From Micromonospora halotolerans (GTDB taxonomy: Bacteria; Actinomycetota; Actinomycetes; Mycobacteriales; Micromonosporaceae): a stretch of DNA of 64,000 nucleotides. Position 1 is the stretch's first letter. Every line of letters begins with the position of its first letter. The notes beneath the pieces were generated by a model that was not told the origin of the DNA, searched no databases, and saw only the letters and a list, made by a program, of their open reading frames with translations. The DNA is taken from NCBI RefSeq assembly GCF_032108445.1, contig NZ_CP134876.1, positions 3,224,001 to 3,288,000 of the forward strand. The letters are read 5' to 3'. This document shows positions 34,794 to 44,069 of the stretch, one piece after another. A program made the position numbers and the translations under genes.

Positions 34794-37622
34794 TCACTCC
34801 TCTGCCAGCAGTCGTGCGGTGGGAAGGCGGCGCAGCAGCGCGGCCGGGACGAGCGCCGCCAGGCAGGTGGCCAGCACTCCGGCCAGCGCCACGGCGGCGG
34901 CCACCGCCACCAGCGCCGCCGGCAGGTCGCCGACCAGCCAGGCCGCCCCGCCGAGCCCGAGGCCGGCGCCGGCGACCGCGCCGAGCGCGCCGAGTGCGAA
35001 GCCCTCGTAACCGATCAGGCGACCCAGCGCGGCGTCGGTCCAGCCGGTGGCGCGCAAGGTGGCCAGCTCGGCGGCGCGGTCGCGGATGTTCAGGTAGAGG
35101 ACGTCGGCGACCGCCGCCGCCCCGAGCAGGACCGTGGCCACGGCCGCCAGGGTGTCGGCGCCGCGTACGCCGAGCGACACGGTGTCGCCGAGCAGGCTGC
35201 CGACGATGGCGCCGCGGAAGGCGTACGCGGCGGCGGACACCAGCGTCAGTGCGGCCACCCCGATGGCCAGCGCACCCGCGCCGAGCAGGGTGCGACCGGG
35301 AGTGCGGACCAGGTTCACCAGGGCCAGGCCGGGCAGGGTGCGCGGTCGGCGTACCCACCGCGCGGTGGCCACGGGCGGGCGGAGCGCGGCAGCCGGGTGG
35401 GCGCGCGCCGCCCGCAGCGCGGGCGCCAGGCCGGCGGCCAGCGCGAGCAGCAGCGCCACCGGTACGGCGAGCGTCGCCCGCCGCCAGTCGACGCCGATGC
35501 CGAGGGCGGCGCCGAGCGGTACGGCGAGCCCGAGCGACAGCAGCCCGGCGGCGAGGCCGAGCAGGGCGACCTCGCCGAGGACGAGTGCCCCGATCCGGCG
35601 GGCCGGCCACCCGAGACAGGCCAGCACCGCCAGTTCCGAGCGGCGGTCCCGGACGGCAGCGGAGACGGCGTTGCCGAGGAAGAGCACACAGACCACCAGC
35701 ACCAGCAGGAACAGCACGGCGCTCTTGCGGTCCACCGCCTGGACGATGGTCGAGGCGACACCCAGCGCCGACCAGTTCTCGGTCAGCCGCAGGTCGGGTC
35801 GGCCGAACGCGCCGCCCGGCAGCTCCACGGTCTGCGGGGCGGCGGACGAGCCCAGCGTGATGTCGACGTCCAGGCCGGTCGCCCGGTTGATCTGCTCGGC
35901 GATCAGCCGGACCCGCTCCGCGGCCCGCTCGCTGTATCCGTCCACACCGGCGACCCGCACCCGGATCGCGCTGATCGGCGCGCTGCGTTGCGGGCTGTTG
36001 CCGCCCTCCAGCAGCTTCGGCACGCTGGCGAGGTTGGTGAGCACCAGCGGCGGCACCGAGAGGTAGCCGGCCGGATTGCCGCTCGGTTCCAGGGGCCGGC
36101 GGCCGAGCGCGGTGCGGCTGCCTTCGTCCGCACCCTCGGCGCGCGGCGCCTCGTACGTCTCCAGCGGGACCGCGCCCGCGTCGCTGAAGCCGGCCAGCTT
36201 CTCCGGGTCGAACACCCCGACGGCCTGCCACTGGTGGTACTGCGTGGCCGCGCCACCCTCCTTCGCGGCGATGGCCCGGACCGGCCGGAAGCCGGTGTCC
36301 TCGGCCAGCCAGGGCCGGGGCAGGAAGTTGAAGGTGAACTGGTTGCCGTACACCTCGGCGTCCGCGGGCGGCACCGCGTCGGCGCGCAGGGTGCCGTCAG
36401 GTAGCTCGCGGTATGTCACGGGCCCCGCCTGGATGACCCGCTGGAGCTGGCCGCGGCAGCAGGCGTCGGTGGCGATCCCCTTCGTGAGCTGGGCGCGGTA
36501 GGCCTCGCCCGCGTCGACCTCGGCGGAACCGGCCGGGATCCCGGCGGCGCGGCTCAGGGTCTGCTCGAGTTCGATCGCCGGCACGGTGGCCGGCCGGGCC
36601 GTGGGCAGCCGGGTGAACCGGGCGCGCACCGTGCTGTCGAAGAAGGGACGGTTGGTGACGAGCGCCGGTGCGGTACGGGTCAGCAGGGTGCCGCCACGGC
36701 GCTCGGCCACCGGTTCGTCGGCCCGGACCGACCGCCCGCTGACCACTGCGGAGTCCAGTCCGACGAGCTGGTTCTCGGCGATCGGGTCGACGGCGGCGAC
36801 CAGCAACGGCACGGTCAGCTGGTAGGTGAGCACCAGGCGGTCGGTGGCGGTGGGGGCGGTGTCCCGGGTGAGCAGGCCGTTGGCCGCCTCGAACCGGCCG
36901 TCCGGCAGCAGCCGCACCGCGTCCAGGCCCCACACCTCCCGCTCGGAGAGGGTGGCCAGACTGGCCTGCAGGCCGCCGAACATCGGATTGCAGATCGGAC
37001 GGCTCGCTCCGCCCGGGAGAACCTCCCGCGGGACGGGCCCGCACAGGCTGTCCTCCGCGTACGACCGGCCGTCGGTGTACGGCGTCGCCCGCGCGGACAG
37101 GTCGCCGTCGAAGCGGGGGTAGATGAGGCGGTGCTTCGTCACGTACACGTAGCGCGGTTTGGCCGGCGCGGTGGAGAGGCCGCGTTCGGCGACGTAGGTG
37201 GGGTCGATGCGGATCACCTGCCGGTCCAGGCTCCGGTCGACGGCGTCGGTGACGTCGAACGACATGGGCACCGGTGCGGTGGAGTGGCCCAGCATCGCGA
37301 TGGGCGCGGCCACGTCGACGCCGTCCACCGCCTTGACCTGCTCGTACTGGGCCGTGGTGATGCCACCGAAGAGGCCGGAGAGGTAGTTGGGGCGGACCAG
37401 CCGCCGCTCGACCTCCAGCGGGGTGCGCGTCCGCTTCGGACGGACCAGGATCTGGTACGCCGCCCCGGTGTTCCGCTCGACGGTGCCGGTGACGTCCAGT
37501 CGGGAGGTCGTGGTGGCGCCGGTCAGGACGGTGAAGCCGGTGGTCGCCACCAGCACGCCGATCAGCAGCGCCACCGACCGCCCGGCACGGCCACGAAGCT
37601 GCCCCCAGATGACGTGGAACAT
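34794..37622 (-). CDS. Giant FtsX/MacB-type ABC permease, paralogue 2
   Basis: A 942-residue paralogue of the 31149 gene, co-linear over its whole length with the same topology: a TM at about 13-33, a long extracellular domain, then a C-terminal helix bundle containing DRAAELATLRATGW. Near the 3' ends the two genes share a 124-base stretch without a mismatch (31226-31349 and 34871-34994), and they also share 30 bases before the starts. First gene of the operon, facing the PadR gene across 98 bases. The ATG at 37622 follows GGGGAGG. Confidence 0.88.
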   Translation of the reverse strand: MFHVIWGQLRGRAGRSVALLIGVLVATTGFTVLTGATTTSRLDVTGTVERNTGAAYQILVRPKRTRTPLEVERRLVRPNYLSGLFGGITTAQYEQVKAVDGVDVAAPIAMLGHSTAPVPMSFDVTDAVDRSLDRQVIRIDPTYVAERGLSTAPAKPRYVYVTKHRLIYPRFDGDLSARATPYTDGRSYAEDSLCGPVPREVLPGGASRPICNPMFGGLQASLATLSEREVWGLDAVRLLPDGRFEAANGLLTRDTAPTATDRLVLTYQLTVPLLVAAVDPIAENQLVGLDSAVVSGRSVRADEPVAERRGGTLLTRTAPALVTNRPFFDSTVRARFTRLPTARPATVPAIELEQTLSRAAGIPAGSAEVDAGEAYRAQLTKGIATDACCRGQLQRVIQAGPVTYRELPDGTLRADAVPPADAEVYGNQFTFNFLPRPWLAEDTGFRPVRAIAAKEGGAATQYHQWQAVGVFDPEKLAGFSDAGAVPLETYEAPRAEGADEGSRTALGRRPLEPSGNPAGYLSVPPLVLTNLASVPKLLEGGNSPQRSAPISAIRVRVAGVDGYSERAAERVRLIAEQINRATGLDVDITLGSSAAPQTVELPGGAFGRPDLRLTENWSALGVASTIVQAVDRKSAVLFLLVLVVCVLFLGNAVSAAVRDRRSELAVLACLGWPARRIGALVLGEVALLGLAAGLLSLGLAVPLGAALGIGVDWRRATLAVPVALLLALAAGLAPALRAARAHPAAALRPPVATARWVRRPRTLPGLALVNLVRTPGRTLLGAGALAIGVAALTLVSAAAYAFRGAIVGSLLGDTVSLGVRGADTLAAVATVLLGAAAVADVLYLNIRDRAAELATLRATGWTDAALGRLIGYEGFALGALGAVAGAGLGLGGAAWLVGDLPAALVAVAAAVALAGVLATCLAALVPAALLRRLPTARLLAEE

Positions 37623-37661
37623 TCGCGCCTCCCCGTGTGCTGACTCACACTGTGCGCGATA

Positions 37662-37674
37662 CATTGTGACAATG
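37662..37674. promoter_or_regulatory. Likely PadR operator
   Basis: CATTGT-G-ACAATG is a perfect 13-bp palindrome in the 98-bp gap between permease 2 and the PadR gene. TTGCAT on the minus strand (37672-37677) overlaps it and could be the permease -35. PadR repressors bind AT-rich dyads of this kind in their own divergent regions. Confidence 0.55.
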
Positions 37675-37720
37675 CAAGGCCCCTCCGGGGTGCCTGTCCG
37701 GAACCGGATCGGAGGAGACG

Positions 37721-38326
37721 GTGGCGATCCAGCACGCGGTCCTGGCCCTGCTCGCCCGCGGCCCCAGCTACGGCTACGAGCTCAAGGGCGCCTTCGAGGG
37801 GGCGGTCGGCCCGCAGTGGGGCCCGCTCAACATCGGGCACCTCTACCAGATCCTCGACCGGCTGTCGCGGGACGGCCTGGTGGTCGCCGAGCGGCACGCC
37901 CAGCCGGTGAAGCCGGACCGGGTGGTCTACGAGATCACGTCGGCCGGCCGCGCCGAGCTGGACCGTTGGCTCGCCGAACCCAGCCCGCGCAGCGGCGGCT
38001 TCCGGGACGACTTCTTCCTGAAGGTCACGGCCGCCGCCCGGTCCGGCGAGGCCACCACCGTCCGCACCGTGCTGACCAACCAGCGCGGCCACCTCATGCG
38101 GGAGCTGCGCAACCTCGACGGGTTGCGCCGCCGTTCCGAGGACCCGGTGGTCCGGCTGCTGCTCTCCGCCGCGGCCCGGCACGTCGAGGCGGACCTCGCC
38201 TTCGTCGACGACGCCGAGTCGGCGCTGCTCGCCGACGGGGGTGCCGTGCTCCGGGCACTGGCGGCCGACCGGCCGGGCCCGGCGACGTCGGCCGCGGAAG
38301 GCGGCCCGGCGCGGTCCGCCGGCTGA
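37721..38326 (+). CDS. PadR-family transcriptional regulator
   Basis: A 201-residue PadR protein. The N-terminal winged helix is QHAVLALLARGPSYGYELKGAF, then NIGHLYQILDRLSRDGLV and the wing VVYEITSAGRAELDRWL; the C-terminal part is the helical dimerisation domain (Vir_C-like). The GTG at 37721 has GGAGGAG upstream. It is divergent from the FtsX-type transporter operon, which it probably represses until an envelope-active compound is bound. The last 20 residues are Ala/Gly-rich. Confidence 0.92.
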   Translation: MAIQHAVLALLARGPSYGYELKGAFEGAVGPQWGPLNIGHLYQILDRLSRDGLVVAERHAQPVKPDRVVYEITSAGRAELDRWLAEPSPRSGGFRDDFFLKVTAAARSGEATTVRTVLTNQRGHLMRELRNLDGLRRRSEDPVVRLLLSAAARHVEADLAFVDDAESALLADGGAVLRALAADRPGPATSAAEGGPARSAG

Positions 38327-38397
38327 CCGCTGCCGGGACGCCGCGACTCCCACGGTGCGCCGGCCGCGGCGCGGGACGGCCGGTCGTCAGGCCGGGA

Positions 38398-39507
38398 TCA
38401 GCGGGAGGCGACCCGGCGGAGGAACCGGTCGGCCAGGTCGAGGATCTGGTCGGGGCCCAGCTCCAGCGCCGGGCCGGCCACGGTCACCTCGGTCAGCGCC
38501 AGGCCGGGCACCTCGGTGTCCCGCCAGCCGCCGGCGAACCACGCCTTCTCCTCCTCGGCGAGCGCGAGGTTGGCCGCGTCCAGCGCGTCGGCCGGGCGCG
38601 GCAGCCAGAGCCGGAACTGGTGGGTGTGCGGCGGGGTCGGGTGGACCCGCGCGCCCGGCAGGGTGGCCAGCGCCTCGGCCACCACCTTCGCGTGCGCCAC
38701 GTAGCCGGCCAGCCGCGGCAGCTCCCCCTCCAGCCCGGCGAGCGCGGCGAGGGCCGCCGGCCACTGCTGGAACAGGGTGCCGCCGTAACGGTGCCGCCAG
38801 GCACGGGCGTATCGGACCAGCTCGGCGTCGCCGGCCAGCGCCGCGCCGGAGTGGCCACCCAGGGACTTGTAGAACGAGACGTACGTGCTGTCGGCCAGGC
38901 CCGCGACCTCGGCCGCCGAATGCCCGAGGTGGACGGTCGACTCCCAGAGCCGGGCCCCGTCCAGGTGCACCCGGGCGCCCCGCTCCCGGGCCGCGCCGAC
39001 CACCGCCACCAGCTCGTCCCAGCTCGGCAGCACGAACCCGGCGTCCCGCAGCGGAAGCTCCAGGAAGAGCGTGCCGATCGGCTCGTCGAGCGCGGCCACC
39101 TCCTCGGCCGTCGGGTTGCGCGGCGCCGCCGTGGTCCGCACCGCCCGCAGGCCACCGAGCAGCGCGTACGCGTCGCGCTCGTGCACCAGCGGGTGGCTGA
39201 GCGGATGTAGGCCGACGGCGTCCCGGCCGGTCAGCTCGGCGCCGTAGCGCATCGCCACCTGCTGGGCCATCGTGCCCGTCGGGAAGAGGGCCGCCGCCTC
39301 CACGCCGAGCAGTTCGGCGACCCGCCGTTCGAGCTGCTCCACCGCCCCGCCCTCGCCGTAGAAGTCGGGCAGCAGGTCGTCGGGGACGGCCGCCCCGAGG
39401 GCCGCGAGCTGCTCCCGCACCGAGGCCGGCCGGACGCCGGAGAGCACGGTGTCGCAGTCGCGCTGGGCGGCGAGCCGGCGCAGCCGCTCGGCGTACGCGT
39501 CGGTCAT
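38398..39507 (-). CDS. Threonine-aldolase-like PLP-dependent lyase
   Basis: A 369-residue fold-type I PLP enzyme of the beta-eliminating lyase/threonine aldolase family. The PLP lysine is in STYVSFYKSLGGHSG, the family's HLDGARLWES aspartate motif is present, and ELLGVEAAALFPTGTMAQQ lies near the cofactor phosphate. It probably cleaves threonine or allo-threonine to glycine and acetaldehyde; related enzymes act on other beta-hydroxy amino acids. The ATG overlaps the stop of the aminotransferase gene (ATGA), so the two are coupled. Confidence 0.85.
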   Translation of the reverse strand: MTDAYAERLRRLAAQRDCDTVLSGVRPASVREQLAALGAAVPDDLLPDFYGEGGAVEQLERRVAELLGVEAAALFPTGTMAQQVAMRYGAELTGRDAVGLHPLSHPLVHERDAYALLGGLRAVRTTAAPRNPTAEEVAALDEPIGTLFLELPLRDAGFVLPSWDELVAVVGAARERGARVHLDGARLWESTVHLGHSAAEVAGLADSTYVSFYKSLGGHSGAALAGDAELVRYARAWRHRYGGTLFQQWPAALAALAGLEGELPRLAGYVAHAKVVAEALATLPGARVHPTPPHTHQFRLWLPRPADALDAANLALAEEEKAWFAGGWRDTEVPGLALTEVTVAGPALELGPDQILDLADRFLRRVASR

Positions 39508-40691
39508 GCGTCCTCCTTGAGCCGGCGCAGCCGGGTGACCGCCTCGGTGAGCACCTCGGGCCGCTTGCAGAACGCGAATCGGACCAGCCGCCGGCCGGCC
39601 TCCGCGTCGTCGTAGAAGACCTGGGTCGGCACCGCCACCACGCCGCAGCGTTCCGGCAGCGAGCGGCAGAACTCCACCCCGTCCCACCCGCCGAGCGGGG
39701 TGACGTCGGCCGTGACGAAGTACGTCCCCTCCGGCGCGAGCACCCCGAACCCGGCGTCGGTGAGCCCGGCGACGAGCTGGTCCCGCCGCCGCTGCATCCC
39801 GTCCCGGAAGTCGGCGAAGTACGCGTCCGGCAGGCCGAGCGCGACCGCCACGGCCGGTTGCAGCGGCCCGGCGTTGACGAAGGTGAGGAACTGCTTCACC
39901 CGCAGCACGGCGGCGACCAGCGGCGCCGGGCCGCTCACCCAGCCGACCTTCCAGCCGGTGCACGAGAACGTCTTGCCCGCCGAGGAGATGCGCAACGTCC
40001 GCTCGCGCATGCCGGGAAGCGTCGCCAGCGGCACGTGCGGGGCGGCGGCGTCGGTGAAGACCAGGTGCTCGTAGACCTCGTCGGCGACCGCGTACGCGCC
40101 GTGCTCCTGGCACAGCTCGGCGACCAGGGCCAGCTCGTCGGCGGTGAACACCTTGCCGGTCGGGTTGTGCGGGGTGTTCAGCAGCACCAGCCGGGTGCGC
40201 GGCCCGAACGCGGCGCGCAGCTCCGCCGGGTCGAACGCGTACCGGCCGTCGGCGGCGGGACGCAGCGTCACCGGACGGCGGACCGCTCCGGCCAGGGCGA
40301 TCGAGGCCGCGTACGAGTCGTAGTAGGGCTCGAAGCAGACCACCTCGTCGCCCGGCTCGCAGAGGGCGAGGATGCTCGCCGCGATCGCCTCGGTGGCGCC
40401 CGCCGTCACCACGATCTCGCCGTCCGGGTCGTACTCCAGGCCCCAGAAGCGGTGCTGGTGGGCCGCGACGGCCGCGCGCAGCGCCGGGATGCCCGGGCCG
40501 GGCGGGTACTGGTTGTGGCCGGACCGCAGCGCCTCGGCTGCCGCGGCGAGCATCTCCGGCGGGCCGTCGGTGTCGGGGAAGCCCTGCCCGAGGTTGACCG
40601 CGCCGGTGCGCACGGCCAGCGCGGACATCTCGGCGAAGATGGTGGTGCCGAACGGCCGCATCCGGGCCACCAGCGGATCGGTCGTCGTCAC
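39504..40691 (-). CDS. Class I/II aminotransferase (kynurenine/methionine aminotransferase-like)
   Basis: A 395-residue PLP aminotransferase. It starts PFGTTIFAEMSALAVRTGAVNLGQGFPD. The PLP lysine is in SSAGKTFSCTGWKVGW, NTPHNPTGKVF contains the conserved Asn, and the C-terminal arginine is in RLVRFAFCKR. This subgroup covers kynurenine, glutamine and methionine transaminases and some N-succinyl-DAP aminotransferases, so the substrate is not fixed. The GTG at 40691 has no ribosome-binding site and lies seven bases after TAGGCT, which implies a leaderless message. Confidence 0.9.
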   Translation of the reverse strand: MTTTDPLVARMRPFGTTIFAEMSALAVRTGAVNLGQGFPDTDGPPEMLAAAAEALRSGHNQYPPGPGIPALRAAVAAHQHRFWGLEYDPDGEIVVTAGATEAIAASILALCEPGDEVVCFEPYYDSYAASIALAGAVRRPVTLRPAADGRYAFDPAELRAAFGPRTRLVLLNTPHNPTGKVFTADELALVAELCQEHGAYAVADEVYEHLVFTDAAAPHVPLATLPGMRERTLRISSAGKTFSCTGWKVGWVSGPAPLVAAVLRVKQFLTFVNAGPLQPAVAVALGLPDAYFADFRDGMQRRRDQLVAGLTDAGFGVLAPEGTYFVTADVTPLGGWDGVEFCRSLPERCGVVAVPTQVFYDDAEAGRRLVRFAFCKRPEVLTEAVTRLRRLKEDA

Positions 40692-40698
40692 GCCGGCC

Positions 40699-40726
40699 AG
40701 CCTACGGGCCGGCGCCGACGCCGCAA
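40699..40726 (-). promoter_or_regulatory. Leaderless promoter of the aminotransferase-lyase operon
   Basis: On the minus strand: TTGCGG (40721-40726), 16-base spacer, TAGGCT (40699-40704), then seven bases to the GTG at 40691. Confidence 0.6.
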
Positions 40727-40751
40727 GACCGCCGGCGGCCCGCCGCTCGCG

Positions 40752-41798
40752 TCACCAGCCGAAGCAGGTCGCGCCGTACTCGCCGGAGTCCTGCGAGACG
40801 ACCTTCCCGTCGATGGTGATCCGGCAGCTCGCCTCGCCCGAGTCGGTGGGCGACGCGATGATCTGCACCCGTTCCCGGTCGTTCGCCGTGAAGGCCAGCC
40901 GCCACGGCGACCGCACCTCGTCGACCTGGAGGAAGTCCGCGTTGGCGTCGTAGAACTGCACGTCGACGGTGCCGGCGCCGGTCGCCTCGTACACCACGGT
41001 GAACCGCCCGCGCCCGCCGGACGGGGTGGTGGCGGGGATCGGCGGCGCGGCGTCCGTGGGTTCCTCGCCGAGGCCGCCGTCCGGCTCGTCGAACTCCGGG
41101 TCGTAGGGCTGCCCGGAGCTGGCGGAGTCGTCGAGGAAGCTGCCGAGCACGCCGAAGCCGACGCAGCCGCAGAAGGCGAGCACCAGGGCGACGACCACGG
41201 TCACCACGACGGCGACGACCCACCCGCCCGTCGACCGGCGCGGCGCCGCCGCGGGGTACGCGTACGGCGGCGGGTAGCCGGCCGGCGGCCATCCCGGTCC
41301 GGGAGCGCCGCCGGGCCAGGGCGGCGCGGACGGGCCGGCCGGGTACCCCGGCGGGGCGGCCGGGCGCGGCGTGCCGCCCGGGACGCTCGGACCGGAGGGC
41401 GGCGGTGCTGCCCCCGGGGTGGCCCAGTCGGCCGGGCCGGGCGTCGCTCCCGGGGCCCAGCCCGCCGGGCCTGGCGCTGCCCCCGGGCTCGTCCAACCGG
41501 TCGGACCGGGTGCTGCCGTCGGGTCCGTGCCCGGGCCGGGCGGCGGGGGCGTCCCGGGGGCGCCCGGGATGGCGGACCCGTGCTGCGGCCACGGGCCCGG
41601 CGTGCCGCCCGGCGGAGCGGATCCGGGCGGGGCCCACTGGCCGGGGGTCCAGGGCGTCGGGGCCCAGGGGGCGGGTGGCGCCCAGGGCTGCGGGGCGGCG
41701 AGCGGGTCCGGCGGGGTCCAGGTGGTGGGATCCGGAGCGGTCGGGTCGCTGGGGCCGCCGCCGTTCCCCGGGTCCGGGGTGGGGGTCGTCTCGGACAT
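40752..41798 (-). CDS. Pro-rich single-pass membrane protein with MmpS-like C-terminal domain
   Basis: A 348-residue protein. Residues 1 to about 188 are Pro/Gly/Ala/Trp-rich with PG-APGPAGW-like repeats and probably sit in the cytoplasm. One TM (GGWVVAVVVTVVVALVLAFCGCVGFGVLG) is at about 192-220. After an acidic linker, an extracellular beta domain of about 85 residues resembles the MmpS fold (VVYEATGAGTVDVQFYD, SPWRLAF, SCRITIDGKVVSQD and a late Cys). MmpS proteins partner lipid exporters in mycobacteria; no MmpL gene is nearby, so the role is open. Confidence 0.78.
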   Translation of the reverse strand: MSETTPTPDPGNGGGPSDPTAPDPTTWTPPDPLAAPQPWAPPAPWAPTPWTPGQWAPPGSAPPGGTPGPWPQHGSAIPGAPGTPPPPGPGTDPTAAPGPTGWTSPGAAPGPAGWAPGATPGPADWATPGAAPPPSGPSVPGGTPRPAAPPGYPAGPSAPPWPGGAPGPGWPPAGYPPPYAYPAAAPRRSTGGWVVAVVVTVVVALVLAFCGCVGFGVLGSFLDDSASSGQPYDPEFDEPDGGLGEEPTDAAPPIPATTPSGGRGRFTVVYEATGAGTVDVQFYDANADFLQVDEVRSPWRLAFTANDRERVQIIASPTDSGEASCRITIDGKVVSQDSGEYGATCFGW

Positions 41799-42077
41799 CG
41801 TTCAGCTCGCAGGGGACGGCGCGGACGACCGCGGGACGGGCGGGTCGGAGGCGTCGCCCCGACCGGGGCCCTCAATGTACGGCCGCCAACCGAATGGCGC
41901 GTCCCCCGTGCGCGCAGGTCCCGCCGGAACTCGTCCTCCGTCGATGGGGCGGCCCGGCCCCGGGGTGGCCGCACCGTGTGCGAGGTTTGTCCGATCCTCG
42001 CCATCCGCACACCCGTTCGCTCAAATTCAGTGATCGTTTACCCGACTTCCGAGCACACGTGGTGAGCGAAACTGGGT

Positions 42078-42083
42078 TAGGCT
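42078..42083 (+). promoter_or_regulatory. -10 element for leaderless glmS
   Basis: TAGGCT ends seven bases before the ATG at 42091, and no ribosome-binding site is visible. No good -35 is seen. The rest of the 292-bp gap (41799-42090) shows only a short CGAGG/CCTCG dyad. Confidence 0.5.
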
Positions 42084-42090
42084 GCGGACC

Positions 42091-44004
42091 ATGTGTGGAA
42101 TCGTGGGTTACGCCGGTGCGCGCCCGGCGCTCGGCATCGTGCTGGACGGACTGCGGCGGCTGGAGTACCGCGGCTACGACTCGGCGGGCGTCGCCGTCGT
42201 CTGCGACGACGAGCTGCTGATCGAGAAGAAGGCCGGCAAGCTGGCCAACCTGGAGAAGGTTCTCGCCGAGCGCGCCGCCACCGACCCCGAGTCCTGCGCC
42301 GCCAGCCCGATCGGCATCGGCGACGGGACCACCAGCATCGGCCACACCCGGTGGGCCACCCACGGCGGCCCGACCGACCGCAACGCCCACCCGCACCTCT
42401 CCCCGGACAGCCGGGTCGCCGTGATCCACAACGGCATCATCGAGAACTTCGCGAAGCTCCGCGCCGAGCTGGAGGCCGACGGCGTCGAGTTCACCAGCGA
42501 CACCGACACCGAGTGCGCCGCGCACCTGCTCGCCCGTTCCCTGGCCGACCTGCGCTCGGCCGGCGAGGTCGACAGCCCGCAGCTGCTCGCCTCCGCCATG
42601 CGGCTGGTCTGCCAGCGGCTGGAGGGGGCCTTCACGCTGCTCGCCGTCGACGCCGGCATCCCCGGCGCGGTGGTCGGCGCCCGGCGCAACTCGCCCCTCG
42701 TGGTCGGCCGCGGTGACGGCGAGAACTACCTGGCCAGCGACGTGGCCGCGTTCATCGAGCACACCCGCGACGCGGTCGAGCTGGGTCAGGACCAGATCGT
42801 CCTGATCACCCCCGAGAGCATCGAGATCACCGACTTCGCCGGCCAGCCCGCGACCGGCAAGGACTTCCACATCGACTGGGACTCGTCGGCCGCCGAGAAG
42901 GGTGGCTACGACTGGTTCATGCTCAAGGAGATCGAGGAGCAGCCGCAGGCGATCGCCGACACGCTGCTCGGCCGGCTCACCGAGAGCGGCGAGATCGCCC
43001 TCGACGAGGTCCGCTTGAGCGAGCAGGATCTGCGTGACGTCGACAAGATCTTCATCGTGGCCTGCGGCACCTCGTACCACGCCGGCCTGGTCGCCAAGTA
43101 CGCCATCGAGCACTGGACCCGGATCCCCTGCGAGGTGGAGCTGGCCAGCGAGTTCCGCTACCGCGACCCGGTGCTGGACCGGTCGACCCTGATCGTGGTG
43201 ATCTCGCAGTCCGGCGAGACCATGGACACCCTCATGGCGCTGCGCCACGCCAAGGACCAGAAGGCCCGCGTGCTGGCCATCTGCAACACCAACGGCTCGA
43301 CCATCCCGCGCGAGTCCGACGCGGTGCTCTACACCCACGGCGGCCCGGAGATCGCGGTCGCGTCCACCAAGGCGTTCCTCACCCAGGTCGTCGCCTGCTA
43401 CCTGATCGGCCTGCACCTGGCCCAGGTCCGCGGGATCAAGTTCGCCGACGAGGTGGGCGCGGTGGTGGCCCAGCTCCAGGAGATGCCGGGCAAGCTGCGC
43501 GAGCTGCTCGACCGGATCGAGCCGGTCCGCGAGCTGGGCCGTGAGCTGAAGTCCGAGCCGACCGTGCTGTTCATCGGCCGGCACGTGGGCTACCCGGTGG
43601 CCCTCGAAGGCGCGCTGAAGCTCAAGGAGTTGGCGTACATGCACGCCGAGGGCTTCGCCGCCGGTGAGCTGAAGCACGGCCCGATCTCGCTCATCGACAA
43701 GGGCACGCCGGTCATCTGCATCGTGCCGTCGCCGGTCGGCCGCGGCATGCTGCACGACAAGGTCGTCTCCAACATCCAGGAGGTGCGCGCCCGGGGCGCC
43801 CGCACCATCGTGATCGCCGAGGAGGGTGACGAGGCGGTGGTCCGCTACGCCGACCACCTGATCTACGTGCCGCGCACGCCGACGCTGCTGGCGCCGCTGG
43901 TGACCACGGTGCCGCTCCAGGTGCTCGCCGCCGAGATCGCCGCCGCCCGCGGGCACGACGTCGACCAGCCCCGGAACCTGGCCAAGTCGGTCACCGTCGA
44001 GTAG
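42091..44004 (+). CDS. glmS: Glutamine--fructose-6-phosphate aminotransferase GlmS
   Basis: A 637-residue cytosolic enzyme making glucosamine 6-phosphate, the first step to UDP-GlcNAc. It starts MCGIVGYAG, with Cys2 as the glutaminase nucleophile, and has GHTRWATHGGPTDRNAHPH. Two SIS domains follow (ACGTSYHAGLVAKYAIE, ISQSGETMDTLMAL), and it ends in the invariant NLAKSVTVE. The length is slightly above average because of a small acidic insertion in the glutaminase domain (ATDPESCAASP). No glmS ribozyme precedes it, as expected outside Firmicutes. Confidence 0.97.
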   Translation: MCGIVGYAGARPALGIVLDGLRRLEYRGYDSAGVAVVCDDELLIEKKAGKLANLEKVLAERAATDPESCAASPIGIGDGTTSIGHTRWATHGGPTDRNAHPHLSPDSRVAVIHNGIIENFAKLRAELEADGVEFTSDTDTECAAHLLARSLADLRSAGEVDSPQLLASAMRLVCQRLEGAFTLLAVDAGIPGAVVGARRNSPLVVGRGDGENYLASDVAAFIEHTRDAVELGQDQIVLITPESIEITDFAGQPATGKDFHIDWDSSAAEKGGYDWFMLKEIEEQPQAIADTLLGRLTESGEIALDEVRLSEQDLRDVDKIFIVACGTSYHAGLVAKYAIEHWTRIPCEVELASEFRYRDPVLDRSTLIVVISQSGETMDTLMALRHAKDQKARVLAICNTNGSTIPRESDAVLYTHGGPEIAVASTKAFLTQVVACYLIGLHLAQVRGIKFADEVGAVVAQLQEMPGKLRELLDRIEPVRELGRELKSEPTVLFIGRHVGYPVALEGALKLKELAYMHAEGFAAGELKHGPISLIDKGTPVICIVPSPVGRGMLHDKVVSNIQEVRARGARTIVIAEEGDEAVVRYADHLIYVPRTPTLLAPLVTTVPLQVLAAEIAAARGHDVDQPRNLAKSVTVE

Positions 44005-44014
44005 TCGACCCGGT

Positions 44015-44048
44015 CGCGGCCCCTCCGTCCCACGGCGGAGGGGCCGCG
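44015..44048. terminator. Bidirectional terminator after glmS
   Basis: A perfect 13-bp stem (CGCGGCCCCTCCG with CGGAGGGGCCGCG) and 8-base loop lie between convergent glmS and the DUF1023 gene. Confidence 0.8.
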
Positions 44049-44069
44049 CCGTCTCCGGCCCCGGCGCGG

